NCBI RefSeq assembly: GCF_001273845.1
Contig: NZ_JHBW01000087.1
Coordinates: 620,001 to 684,000, forward strand
Length of the DNA stretch: 64,000 nucleotides
Source: Leucobacter musarum subsp. musarum
Lineage (GTDB): Bacteria; Actinomycetota; Actinomycetes; Actinomycetales; Microbacteriaceae
Direction of reading: 5' to 3'
The position numbers were made by a program, and so were the translations under genes. A model generated the notes under the pieces. The model was given only the letters and a program-made list of their open reading frames with translations. It made no database searches and was not told the origin of the DNA. Shown here in pieces: positions 27,101 to 35,203 of the stretch (position 1 is the first letter of the stretch; every line of letters starts with the position of its first letter).

Positions 27101-28426
27101 TCACCGGGCGTGATGAACGGATCGGTAACGCTCCTCGCCGCCGATGATCGTGCGCCGCGCCCGCCCGGCGCCGGCTTCGACGAGTTCGGCCAGCGCCGCA
27201 TCGGGGTCGTGCACGGGAACTGCGAAGAATGCGAGGTCTGCCATGGCGCCGACGCCGAGCTGGCCGATGCGACGCTTACCCACGTTCAGCCCGAGTGCGG
27301 TCGCCCCGCCGAGGGTTGCCGCGCCGAACAGTCGCTGGTGCAGATCGTCGCCGCGGTATCCCTGCGCACGCGCGACCTGGTAGAGCTTGGCAACATCGGC
27401 GAGCAGGTCGAGCGACGGCGATGACGACAGCGAGTCGGTGCCGACCGCGATGGCGTTGCCCTCGCGGAGGTACGCGGCGACTGGGGGCATATCGAGCCCG
27501 ATCACCTCATTCGACCGCGGGCAGAGTGCCACGCTCGTGCCGCGAGCGCGCAGCAGCGCGCGATCTTCGGCACTCACGTAGACGCCGTGCGCAATGTGGC
27601 AGTCGGGCCCGAGCACCCCAAGGTGGTCGACGAACTGCGTCGATGAGACACCGATGCCGTGCGACCGCAGCGCGCGAAAACTATCGGCGCCGAGTTCGGG
27701 CCAGGCCCCGTGCCCGCCCGGGCCGGCGCCCACGTAGCCGTCGATGCCGTCGAACTCGCGCTCCATGTGGGCCTCGGCGAGATGAATGTGCAGGCGCAAC
27801 CCTTCTTCCCGCACGATGTCAGGAAGCTCGAGAAGCGGCTGCACCTCGAGCGAATAGGGTGCGTGCGGCGAGACGCCGGCGCCGGGAGGCGTCGGAATGT
27901 TCCGGATCTGCTCGCGCACGGCGTCCTTCGCCTCCGGGGTCCAGTCGGCGTTGTTCGCCCCGTAGACCTCCCAGTAGGCGATGCCGTGCATGCCCGCGTC
28001 GTGCAGTGCGCTGAGCGCTTCTCGGTCGGTCACGACGTCCGCCGCGGCGGTCACGCCCGCGGCGAGCGAGAGTTGAGCGCCCTCGGCTGCGGCCGCGGCC
28101 CAATCGTGCGACTCGCGGGCGTACACCGCGTCGAACGCATCGCCCCAGTGATCGAAGCCCGTGTAATTGCGGGCGGCGACTTCGCGCATTCCCGTGTACT
28201 GCAGATGCGTGTGCGCGTTGACCAGACCAGGTGCGAGCACCCCGTCCCAGCGCTCTTCCGTGAACGACGCACCCCGCTCGGCGAGCACCTCGAGCACCCA
28301 CCGCCGATCGCCCACATGGACGATGCGGTCCTCCTGCACCGCGACCGCACCGTCGATGATGCGGGGGCTGGTCACTGGGAAGACGAGGGCCGCGCTGTAG
28401 ACGACGATCGGTGCTCGAGGGTTCAC
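27101..28426 (-). CDS. amidohydrolase, nucleoside/SAH deaminase-like (DadD/MtaD type)
   Basis: The 441-residue TIM-barrel amidohydrolase has metal ligands NAHTHLQYTG (HxH), LHIHLAEAHME, HGVYVS and the catalytic Asp in VGTDSLSSSPSLDLL. The barrel resembles the ATZ/TRZ subgroup that deaminates purine nucleosides such as 5'-methylthioadenosine, S-adenosylhomocysteine or aminodeoxyfutalosine. The GTG start overlaps the stop of the SAH-hydrolase-like gene by four bases, which points to a linked reaction. A TACACT seven bases upstream may also give a leaderless transcript. Aminodeoxyfutalosine deaminase is the main alternative, but no other futalosine gene is in view. Confidence 0.8.
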   Translation of the reverse strand: MNPRAPIVVYSAALVFPVTSPRIIDGAVAVQEDRIVHVGDRRWVLEVLAERGASFTEERWDGVLAPGLVNAHTHLQYTGMREVAARNYTGFDHWGDAFDAVYARESHDWAAAAAEGAQLSLAAGVTAAADVVTDREALSALHDAGMHGIAYWEVYGANNADWTPEAKDAVREQIRNIPTPPGAGVSPHAPYSLEVQPLLELPDIVREEGLRLHIHLAEAHMEREFDGIDGYVGAGPGGHGAWPELGADSFRALRSHGIGVSSTQFVDHLGVLGPDCHIAHGVYVSAEDRALLRARGTSVALCPRSNEVIGLDMPPVAAYLREGNAIAVGTDSLSSSPSLDLLADVAKLYQVARAQGYRGDDLHQRLFGAATLGGATALGLNVGKRRIGQLGVGAMADLAFFAVPVHDPDAALAELVEAGAGRARRTIIGGEERYRSVHHAR

Positions 28427-30054
28427 CCGTTCGAGTGTAGGGCGTTCGGCTCCGATGCCCCCGCACGATAGCGGTGCACGGTCCAGTGCTGCGCGGCGCC
28501 CCCCGGTCGCGCGTCAACGGGCGACGGCTCGATCGAGGCCCCCAGCGCATCGAGTGCGGCACGGGCCACGCGATCCTCGGCATCGACCGACAGCGTGTGC
28601 AGTCGCGGCTCGGCGTCCTCGGACGCGATGAGTCGTGCGATCGCCGAGAGCTGGGTGGCGAACGACAAGTCCATGACCTCGATCGGGTTGCCCTCGGCTG
28701 CGGTGTAATTGATCCCGCCGCCGCACGCGAGCACTCGCGGGCCCGGGCCGTCGGTGCCCGGAGCGCGCCACTCCACGATGTCGGGGCCCACGATCGCCGC
28801 CCTCCAGCCCGCGTCGCGAAGCTCGTCCAGCGCGAGTTCGTCATCAATGCCGCCCGCGACCGCGACCACTGCGCCGGCCGGCATGAGCGCGAACGCGGCC
28901 GCACCGATCGTGTGCCACACACCCGTCGCACTGACCACCACGTCGGCAGTCGGAAGCGATGCCGCGGCGGTCGCGGCCTCGTACCCGTCGTGCACGGCCG
29001 ACAGCGCGCGCACCGCATCGCGTTCGACGACCGTGATGCGAGCACCGAGTGCGGCGGCGAATCGTGCCACGCCCTGCCCCACCGGCCCGTACCCGTAGAC
29101 GACCCAGTGCTCGCCCGCCACCCCGCGGTAGTCGTGCCCGGCGGCGTGATCGCGCACGTCTCCGATCGCGAAGACGCACGATTGGCCGGTGCCGATCCGG
29201 TTGTCGAAATCTGTTTTGGTGCGAGCGTCATTGACTGCGATCACCGGCACCCGAAGTGCACCGAGCGACGCCATCTCATGCACGGGTCGCACGCCGCTCG
29301 TCGTCTCTTCAGCGACGCCTCGCAGCGCCGCCAGCGCCGTGCGCCGCTCCGTGTGGGCGAGCCGCAGCAGGTGCGCCCCGTCATCGACGAGATAGGCCGG
29401 GGCCCAGTCGAGCAGTGCTGCGGCGTGCCGCGCGTCGACCTCGGCGACATTCGCGGCATCGACCGCGTATTGCGGGGCGAACACCGCGACACGGCCGTCA
29501 CCCGCAAGCGCCGCAGCGATCTCGGGGTCGGTCTCCGACACCGCACTGAAGACCGCCACCTCGCATCCGGCATCGGCCAGCGTGCGGGCGAATGCCGCCG
29601 TCTTCGGTTCGAGAACGAGGCTCACGCCGATACGTGCGCCGTCGTCTCGGTGCGATGCCGCTGCGCGCACCTCGTCGGCGAGCGCCGCCGTTGCGGGCAT
29701 GCCGGCGACCGCCCAGGCGATCCGCGACTCTGCGTCGGCTGCACGCACCGACTCCGTGAAACCGTCGAGCCCGATGCGCACGCCGGGGAGTCCATTCGAG
29801 CGGCCGCCGCGATCTGCGCTGACCGCAGAACTCTCTGCAGGATCGGCATGATCCACGAACGCGAAATCGACGTGGCCACCGGCCGTTCGCAGACGCACGC
29901 CCATGCCCCGAAGCACCCGCGTGAGTTCGTGTTGCAGCTCGGCGTCCGACATCGCAACGGAGGCGGTGCGCCCCGCGAGCAATCGGTTGCCGACGCGAGC
30001 TGCGGATCGCACCGCGCGTTCGCTGCGCAGTGCAGCAGTAGGATCACGGGTCAC
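28423..30054 (-). CDS. divergent adenosylhomocysteinase-like NAD-binding protein
   Basis: The 543-residue protein aligns with SAH hydrolase across its NAD and catalytic regions: DDGAHL, EETTSG (250-254), NDARTKTDFDN (K280, D284, N285), GYGPVGQG (321-328) and VMDLSFATQL. Several base-recognition positions differ. HMTxQT is VLEPKT (147-152), GHFD is GGID (401-404) and GHP is GNP (455-457). The tail lacks the usual Lys/Tyr C-terminal element. As I recall, LEPKT-like motifs occur in archaeal and Thermotoga homologues. Linked to a deaminase, it may hydrolyse S-inosylhomocysteine rather than SAH. The GTG start has a GGGGGAGA box and overlaps the lipoprotein gene by 11 bases. Confidence 0.8.
   Translation of the reverse strand: MTRDPTAALRSERAVRSAARVGNRLLAGRTASVAMSDAELQHELTRVLRGMGVRLRTAGGHVDFAFVDHADPAESSAVSADRGGRSNGLPGVRIGLDGFTESVRAADAESRIAWAVAGMPATAALADEVRAAASHRDDGARIGVSLVLEPKTAAFARTLADAGCEVAVFSAVSETDPEIAAALAGDGRVAVFAPQYAVDAANVAEVDARHAAALLDWAPAYLVDDGAHLLRLAHTERRTALAALRGVAEETTSGVRPVHEMASLGALRVPVIAVNDARTKTDFDNRIGTGQSCVFAIGDVRDHAAGHDYRGVAGEHWVVYGYGPVGQGVARFAAALGARITVVERDAVRALSAVHDGYEAATAAASLPTADVVVSATGVWHTIGAAAFALMPAGAVVAVAGGIDDELALDELRDAGWRAAIVGPDIVEWRAPGTDGPGPRVLACGGGINYTAAEGNPIEVMDLSFATQLSAIARLIASEDAEPRLHTLSVDAEDRVARAALDALGASIEPSPVDARPGGAAQHWTVHRYRAGASEPNALHSNG
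28434..28439 (-). promoter_or_regulatory. -10-like element (TACACT) before amidohydrolase
   Basis: TACACT on the minus strand is seven bases before GTG 28426 but lies inside the upstream gene, so it may be fortuitous. Confidence 0.3.
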
Positions 30055-30700
30055 GGGTCTCCCCCTTCGAGTTCTTCGAGTCCTTCGCGTCTGGTGACGT
30101 GGACGCACCCGGTGTCGGCGACGCGGAGTCAGCAGCCGATTCCGCGTCATCCGACGCATCACGCCATTCCGCGCACGCCGCATCGGCGTCATCGGGCAAC
30201 CCGAGTGCGGCACGCGCGGATGCGGCCGCACTCCCCACGTCTTCGGCACCTTCCCAGCGGTAGTCAAGCGCTTTTTCGGCGCTCAGCTGCGCGACGCGAG
30301 CCGCCTGGTCTTCGTCATCGTGCAGCGTGCGGGCGACCTCGGCGATGCTGTCGGCTGCAGCGTCTGGCCAGAGCGTGTTGGAGGCGGTGAGGGCAGACGC
30401 AGCTTCGGCACTCTGCTTCGCGACCGCGCGCATGCGATTCGCGAAGTCGGTGACGTCAACGTTCTCGGAGTCGCGGGAGTCGCTCTCGACGACACGATCC
30501 GCTTCCAACCGCAGGCGGTCCAGCGCGACATCGGCGTCGTCCCAGGCGGCGTTGACCGGGCACACCGCATCCAGATACTTCGCGCCGGCTTGCGACACCG
30601 TGAGCTCCTGCGGCTCCGGAGCCTCCTCAGCGCATCCGGTGAGGCCGCAGACCAGCATCATGGCGCCCAGCGGCACGAACACACGAAGCGATACACGCAT
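30044..30700 (-). CDS. predicted lipoprotein of unknown function
   Basis: The 218-residue protein has a lipoprotein signal peptide with lipobox LTGC (MRVSLRVFVPLGAMMLVCG, then LTGCAEE). The mature part is acidic and helical (DVALDRLRLEADRVVE, then FANRMRAVAKQSAEAASAL), followed by a Ser/Pro/Asp-rich tail. ATG 30700 is chosen over 30721 because TAGTCT ends seven bases upstream, giving a leaderless start, and the signal peptide then begins MRVS. Its stop overlaps the SAH-hydrolase-like gene. Its function is unknown, and the overlap may be only organisational. Confidence 0.75.
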   Translation of the reverse strand: MRVSLRVFVPLGAMMLVCGLTGCAEEAPEPQELTVSQAGAKYLDAVCPVNAAWDDADVALDRLRLEADRVVESDSRDSENVDVTDFANRMRAVAKQSAEAASALTASNTLWPDAAADSIAEVARTLHDDEDQAARVAQLSAEKALDYRWEGAEDVGSAAASARAALGLPDDADAACAEWRDASDDAESAADSASPTPGASTSPDAKDSKNSKGETRDP

Positions 30701-30707
30701 GCCCCCC

Positions 30708-30713
30708 AGACTA
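30708..30713 (-). promoter_or_regulatory. -10 element (TAGTCT), leaderless, lipoprotein operon
   Basis: TAGTCT on the minus strand lies seven bases before ATG 30700 and probably drives the lipoprotein, SAHH-like and amidohydrolase genes together. Confidence 0.55.
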
Positions 30714-30749
30714 CTGACCACCTACTGACCGCGCGCCGCGCTCCGGCAG

Positions 30750-30755
30750 TAGGCT
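30750..30755 (+). promoter_or_regulatory. -10 element (TAGGCT), leaderless, GNAT gene
   Basis: TAGGCT ends six bases before ATG 30762. Confidence 0.6.
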
Positions 30756-30761
30756 GACGCC

Positions 30762-31082
30762 ATGTCGAGATATCAGAACGAAGCGGAAGCCGCCGCCGCC
30801 GGCTTCACCATCGTGCACGAACCGGAGCGCGCTCGCTATGCGGTGTATGCCGAGGGTGACCGTCTCGTCGGCGAAGCGCACTACTCGTTGCTCGGAGACG
30901 GCGAGATCGATTTCGACCACACCGTCGTTGCTCCCGATTTGCGCGGATCAGGCATCTCGGGTCTCCTCGCGCATCGCGCGGTCACCGGAGACGCGGTCGG
31001 TGCACGCAGCATTCGCGCATCGTGCTGGTTCATCGCCGGGTACCTCGAGCGACACCCCGAACTCGTCAGCGACGCGGGCTGA
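30762..31082 (+). CDS. small GNAT-like N-acetyltransferase (YjdJ/Gcn5-related)
   Basis: This 106-residue minimal acetyltransferase has ERARYAVYAEGDRLVGEAHY, the beta-strand IDFDHTVVAPDLRGSGISGLL with the acetyl-CoA loop RGSGIS, and ASCWFIAGYLERHPEL at the C-terminus. This is the short YjdJ/NATD1-like family. The substrate is unknown. The start is fixed by the leaderless -10. Confidence 0.88.
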   Translation: MSRYQNEAEAAAAGFTIVHEPERARYAVYAEGDRLVGEAHYSLLGDGEIDFDHTVVAPDLRGSGISGLLAHRAVTGDAVGARSIRASCWFIAGYLERHPELVSDAG

Positions 31083-31124
31083 CCGAACCGTTCGGAACGC
31101 GGGGCCCACCCGCGACCCGCTGGA

Positions 31125-31781
31125 CTATTCGGCCCCGTCGCGATCCTTGCGCTTGAACATGCCCTTCTTCGCGGGCGGCGCGGAGTGCTGCTGCACGAGC
31201 GCCGTGAGATCTTTCTCGATCAACTGCTGAATGCGCTGATCGCGCTCGTCGCGGTACTCGTCGTTGTCGCCGCCACTGTAATAGGGATGCTGCGCGCGAT
31301 CGGCGAGCGAGGTGCCGATTTCGTCCCAGGCCATGCTGCGCGCGCGTTCCGCCGCCGAGTCCAGGTACGCCTCGTCTGCCGCTCGCGCGCGCAGCTCTTC
31401 GGCGACCTTCTCGTACACTTCCTGGCGGTGGCGGAGTGTGCGATTGTCGTCGTTGCCGTAATCGGACTCGCTCCACGAGCTGCGACCGGTATCGCGAATC
31501 TCCCCGCGCATGCGCGCGATGTGCTGCGCATCCCGTTCCCGTTCGACCGCAAGATCGACGGTGGCTTCGCGCACCATGTCGACGATCTGCGCGGCGTCGT
31601 AATCAACGTGCTTCTTCAGCGCGTTCATGATGATCGCGTTCTTGACCGTCATGCGCACCGCGACATCGGCGACGAGAAGCCCCTGCTCGGCGATCTCTTC
31701 TACCGGCGCGAGCACGCGTCTCGGCAGCCGGCGGGGTGGGCGCGACGACTTCCGCTTGCGGTTCTTGAGCCAGCCGAACAT
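31125..31781 (-). CDS. conserved hypothetical cytosolic protein
   Basis: The 218-residue, charged, mostly helical protein begins MFGWLKNRKRKSSRPPRR and ends with a basic tail (KKGMFKRKDRDGAE). A central coiled-coil-like stretch is rich in Arg and Glu (VDLAVERERDAQHIARMRGE). ATG 31781 is supported by an AAGGAG box four bases upstream; a start at 31829 would not be. No family or function is recognised. Confidence 0.75.
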   Translation of the reverse strand: MFGWLKNRKRKSSRPPRRLPRRVLAPVEEIAEQGLLVADVAVRMTVKNAIIMNALKKHVDYDAAQIVDMVREATVDLAVERERDAQHIARMRGEIRDTGRSSWSESDYGNDDNRTLRHRQEVYEKVAEELRARAADEAYLDSAAERARSMAWDEIGTSLADRAQHPYYSGGDNDEYRDERDQRIQQLIEKDLTALVQQHSAPPAKKGMFKRKDRDGAE

Positions 31782-31929
31782 CGCGCTCCTTCCCGGCCGT
31801 GGAGGCCACTCCGAATCATTATCGCGCATGCTCGGCCGGGTGCCCTGATTCCGGCAGGCTCACGGCGCGCCCAGCAGTGCCGGTGTCGTGCGGGGTGTTC
31901 GCCACGCACGACACGACGGGGTCGCCGGC

Positions 31930-32652
31930 TCAGGGTCGCGAACGTTCCGGCGTCGTCTCCAGAGACACCCACACCGATGCAGCTGCGGCCGGGCCGAGGC
32001 TGACGGCGGAAGCATCGTCTGACTCGGCAACGGCTTCGAGATCCCCGACACGCACCGTCACGGTCTCGGAGTACGGCTGCCCCGGGAGCACATGCAGAAC
32101 CGCGTCGACCACGATGTCGCGACTCGCGAAAAACTGTAGCATGCCGTTGTCGGCATCAGAGATGCGCTCGACACGCACGCGACAGGGCGCGGGCGCCGCG
32201 ATGAGCTGCACCGCATCGGGTCGGTGCACCGCCCCCGAAGCGCTCGGAATGGGATCGCCGTGGGGATCCCGCGTCGGAAACCCGAGCACGCGATCCATCC
32301 GATCGATCAACGCATCCGACACCGCGTGCTCGAGCCGGTCGGCCTCGTCATGCACCTCGTCCCACTCGTACTCGAGATGCCGCACGAGGAATGTTTCGAT
32401 CAGACGGTGCCGACGGATCATCGACACGGCATGGACGCGGCCGAGATCAGTGAGAGTGACGCTGCCATAGCGGGCGTGCCCGACGAGCTCCAGGTCTGAC
32501 AGCTTGCGGAGCGCATCCGAGACCGTGGAGAGCCGCACCCCCGCGGATTCCGCGATGGCCGAGTTCGATACGGGCGCGTCCGACCACTCCTGCAGCCCCC
32601 AAATCACCTTGAGGTAGTTCTGCATGCTCGGGGAGAGATCGTCGACGCTCAC
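31930..32652 (-). CDS. DtxR/MntR-family metal-dependent repressor
   Basis: The 240-residue regulator has a winged helix (MQNYLKVIWGLQEW, then VRLSTVSDALRKLSDLEL), a dimerisation domain and a C-terminal SH3-like FeoA domain. Starting at GTG 32652, the metal residue Met aligns exactly at position 10 as in DtxR, and a TATTCT -10 lies six bases upstream, so this start is preferred over 32697. Metal ligands H82, E86, H101, E108 and H109 are kept, but the DtxR Cys102 position is Asp105. That change suggests Mn(II) preference or mixed metal response rather than strict Fe(II), as an inference. It lies four bases past the MocR-like stop. Confidence 0.88.
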   Translation of the reverse strand: MSVDDLSPSMQNYLKVIWGLQEWSDAPVSNSAIAESAGVRLSTVSDALRKLSDLELVGHARYGSVTLTDLGRVHAVSMIRRHRLIETFLVRHLEYEWDEVHDEADRLEHAVSDALIDRMDRVLGFPTRDPHGDPIPSASGAVHRPDAVQLIAAPAPCRVRVERISDADNGMLQFFASRDIVVDAVLHVLPGQPYSETVTVRVGDLEAVAESDDASAVSLGPAAAASVWVSLETTPERSRP

Positions 32653-32656
32653 GTCA

Positions 32657-34255
32657 TCAGAATACGTGCCCGGCATCAGCTCTCGATGATCCGGCACGCC
32701 TCACGTGGCCCTCATGGGCACCCGACTCCGCGAGAATCCGAGCGCGCAGATGCCGCAATGCCGCGTCGAACGCAGCATCGTCGGATCCGCCGAAACCGAG
32801 CACGAGACCGGCGATCCCGTTCGCCTCGCGGCGCTGCCAGTACCGGCTCAGCGCTTCCACCGCGAGACCCTCGTCACGTGCCGCAGCCGTGACCTGCGCC
32901 TCCCGGGCGTGCGAGATTTCTGGCGGATCCGTGAACTCGAGCACCGCATGCAGGCCGCCGTCCATGGGTCTCACGCGCGCTCCCGGAAGGCCCGCGAGGC
33001 GCTCGGAGACGAGGTCGCGACGCGCGGCATACCGCCGCAGCATGCGCGCCGTATGGCGTCTGAGCGCCCCACTTGCGAGATATCGGGCCAGTGCGTGCTG
33101 CACCACCCCCGAGACCGCAGACCCGAGCTCTGCCCGCACCGGCTCCATGCGGGCGCGCAGCGGCTGCGGCGCGATCAAGTACCCCGCGCCCAGCGCCGGT
33201 GTGAGGGTGCGCGAGAATGTGCCGAGCAGCACGACGACGCCGCGCTGCGGATCATCGAGTGCAGCGAGCGTGGGCAGCGGCTGCCCGGTGTAGCGCAGCT
33301 CTGAGTCGTAATCGTCTTCGACGACGACCACGCCCTCAGTGCGTGCCCAGGCCAGCAGTTCGCGTCTGCGCGTGAGCGGCAGCGATCCGCCCAACGGATA
33401 CTGGTGGCTCGGTGTCACGATCACCGCATCGAGCATGCCGCGCGGCAGCCGCGACGTATCGAGGCCCTCATCGTCGGCCGGAAGCGCGACGATGCGCGCG
33501 CCCGCACGGGCCGCGACCCCGCGCAGCGAGGGCAGGCCGGGATCTTCGACGCCGACGACCAGCTCACGACCCCGATTGCCGCCGATCGACGTCAACAGCA
33601 ACCAGAGCCCGTCACGAGTGCCCGCGGTGACGATCACGTCGCGGGGCGTGCGACGGGTGCCTCGCATGCGTCGGAGGTGATCCGCTATCTCGCTGCGCAA
33701 TGCCGGTACGCCGAGCGGTGGTGCCGCCGTCGCGACTTCGTCGAACGCCGCCGCGGCGTCTTTCCACGCCGCCCGCCAAGCCGAACCCAGCACGCCATCG
33801 GTGATCGCGACGCCGGGAGCGAGCGGGGCCGGCGGCATCGATTCGAGTGGCGGCTCGGATGCTCCTGCACCCGTCGAAGCGTCTGCCGCGGCCACTCCTG
33901 CATCAGACCCCGCGCCCGACACCCATTCCGTCGGGGCGTCAGCGGGAACGAGATCGGGATTCACGCGCGTCGCGCGCCCCTGCGCCGCACTCAAGTACCC
34001 TTCGGCGATCAGCTGCTGGTAGGCGGCGACCACCACTCCGCGGGCAATACCGAGCCGGCTCGCGAGTTCACGCGTGGCGGGCACCGGCTCCCCCGGGCGC
34101 AGCGTCGCGGCATCGATCGCCAGACGCAGTGACGCCGCGAGCTGCACGGGCAGTGGCGAGCTCGCGTCGCGGTCGAGCGTGACCGGAAAGGAGGCGACGC
34201 CCCGACTTCCGCCGACGTCGCGCAGACGCCCCGACCGCTCCGACGCCGCGCTCAT
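32657..34255 (-). CDS. MocR-like GntR/aminotransferase regulator with Lys-to-Arg change
   Basis: The 532-residue protein has an N-terminal GntR winged helix (LPVQLAASLRLAI, RELASRLGIARGVVVAAYQQL) and a C-terminal aminotransferase-like domain (TPSHQYPLGG, EDDYDSELRY at 313-322). In MocR proteins such as GabR and PdxR the PLP-binding lysine lies in GTFSK. Here the motif is GTFSRTLTPAL, with Arg349 encoded by CGC (33209-33211, minus strand). It therefore cannot form the internal aldimine in the usual way. The ATG overlaps the methyltransferase stop (ATGA). A linker of about 50 Ala/Pro-rich residues joins the domains. Target genes are unknown. Confidence 0.88.
   Translation of the reverse strand: MSAASERSGRLRDVGGSRGVASFPVTLDRDASSPLPVQLAASLRLAIDAATLRPGEPVPATRELASRLGIARGVVVAAYQQLIAEGYLSAAQGRATRVNPDLVPADAPTEWVSGAGSDAGVAAADASTGAGASEPPLESMPPAPLAPGVAITDGVLGSAWRAAWKDAAAAFDEVATAAPPLGVPALRSEIADHLRRMRGTRRTPRDVIVTAGTRDGLWLLLTSIGGNRGRELVVGVEDPGLPSLRGVAARAGARIVALPADDEGLDTSRLPRGMLDAVIVTPSHQYPLGGSLPLTRRRELLAWARTEGVVVVEDDYDSELRYTGQPLPTLAALDDPQRGVVVLLGTFSRTLTPALGAGYLIAPQPLRARMEPVRAELGSAVSGVVQHALARYLASGALRRHTARMLRRYAARRDLVSERLAGLPGARVRPMDGGLHAVLEFTDPPEISHAREAQVTAAARDEGLAVEALSRYWQRREANGIAGLVLGFGGSDDAAFDAALRHLRARILAESGAHEGHVRRAGSSRADAGHVF
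32659..32664 (-). promoter_or_regulatory. -10 element (TATTCT), leaderless, DtxR-like gene
   Basis: TATTCT on the minus strand lies six bases before GTG 32652, overlapping the end of the MocR-like gene, so the repressor can be transcribed alone. Confidence 0.55.
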
Positions 34256-35121
34256 GCGTACTGCACGCCATCCGTGCCGAGACGTTCGCGCATGACCTCG
34301 GTCGCTGCAGGATTGTCATCGATGAGCACGAAGCGCCGATCGAGCTCGGCGGCGGCGGCCCCGGTGGTGCCGCTCCCCGCGAAGGGGTCGAGCACCCAAT
34401 CGCCCGTGCGTGATGACGCCTGGATGATGCGGCGCATAATGCCGACCGGCTTCTGCGTCGGATACCCCGTGCGCTCTTTGCCCGTGGGCGACACGATCGT
34501 GTGCCACCACACATCGGTCGGCAGCTTGCCGAGCGCCGCTTTCTCCGGTGTCACGAGCCCTGGGGCCATGTACGGCTCGCGATCGACCGCATCAGCGTTG
34601 AACGTGTACCAATCGGGGTGCTTCGCGTACACCAGAATGTTGTCGTGCTTCGTCGGCCACTTGCGTTTCGTGCGCGCGCCGTAGTCGTATGCCCAGATCA
34701 GCTCGTTGATGAAGCACTCCGGGCCGAACAGCGCGTCGAGCAGCACCTTCGCGTAGTGCACCTCGCGATAGTCCAGGTGCACGTAGAGCAGCCCGTCGAG
34801 CGCGAGCAGCCGCCAGGCCTCTTCGATGCGCGGTTCGAGGAAATCCCAGTAATCGACGAATCGATCGTCGTAGGCGTGCGTCATCTCGCGGGTCACGCGA
34901 TACCCCTGACCACGGAAGCCGAGTCGGTCACCCGAGTCGGGCGCCAAGGGGCCGGTCACGCGTGTGCCACGCACCCGCTCCGCTCGACGAGCGCGCCCCG
35001 TATTAAACGGCGGATCGAGGTACACCACCGCAAACGCCGCCGTCGGCAAGCCGCGCAGGATCGGCAGATTGTCGCCCTGCAGCACCCGGTTCGGCCCGTT
35101 CATGCTCCACGGTTCCATCAC
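34252..35121 (-). CDS. site-specific DNA methyltransferase (N4/N6, beta-type order)
   Basis: The 289-residue methyltransferase has catalytic motif IV (VVYLDPPFNTG) near residue 35 and the SAM motif I (LDPFAGSGTTGAAA) near residue 245. That order is typical of beta-class amino-methyltransferases. Also seen are LAPDGLLYVHLDYREVHY-like and YPTQKPVGIMRRII segments. No restriction endonuclease is near, so it looks like an orphan. GTG 35121 or the adjacent ATG 35118 is the start, six or nine bases after TAGCCT. It is coupled to the MocR-like gene downstream. The recognition site is unknown. Confidence 0.88.
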   Translation of the reverse strand: MMEPWSMNGPNRVLQGDNLPILRGLPTAAFAVVYLDPPFNTGRARRAERVRGTRVTGPLAPDSGDRLGFRGQGYRVTREMTHAYDDRFVDYWDFLEPRIEEAWRLLALDGLLYVHLDYREVHYAKVLLDALFGPECFINELIWAYDYGARTKRKWPTKHDNILVYAKHPDWYTFNADAVDREPYMAPGLVTPEKAALGKLPTDVWWHTIVSPTGKERTGYPTQKPVGIMRRIIQASSRTGDWVLDPFAGSGTTGAAAAELDRRFVLIDDNPAATEVMRERLGTDGVQYA

Positions 35122-35127
35122 ACTCTC

Positions 35128-35133
35128 AGGCTA
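35128..35133 (-). promoter_or_regulatory. -10 element (TAGCCT), leaderless, methyltransferase operon
   Basis: TAGCCT on the minus strand lies six bases before GTG 35121, and probably drives the methyltransferase, MocR-like and DtxR-like genes. Confidence 0.55.
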
Positions 35134-35203
35134 CCGCTCGTCGCAGATGTCGGTGCCACCCCGTACGGTAGAGCGCAACGCACACCGACGAAGGGAGCAG
35201 TTC

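Noticed and set aside
27101-28426. Menaquinone futalosine pathway assignment for the amidohydrolase
   Set aside because: No mqnA, mqnC, mqnD or mqnE is in view, and the coupled partner is an SAH-hydrolase relative.
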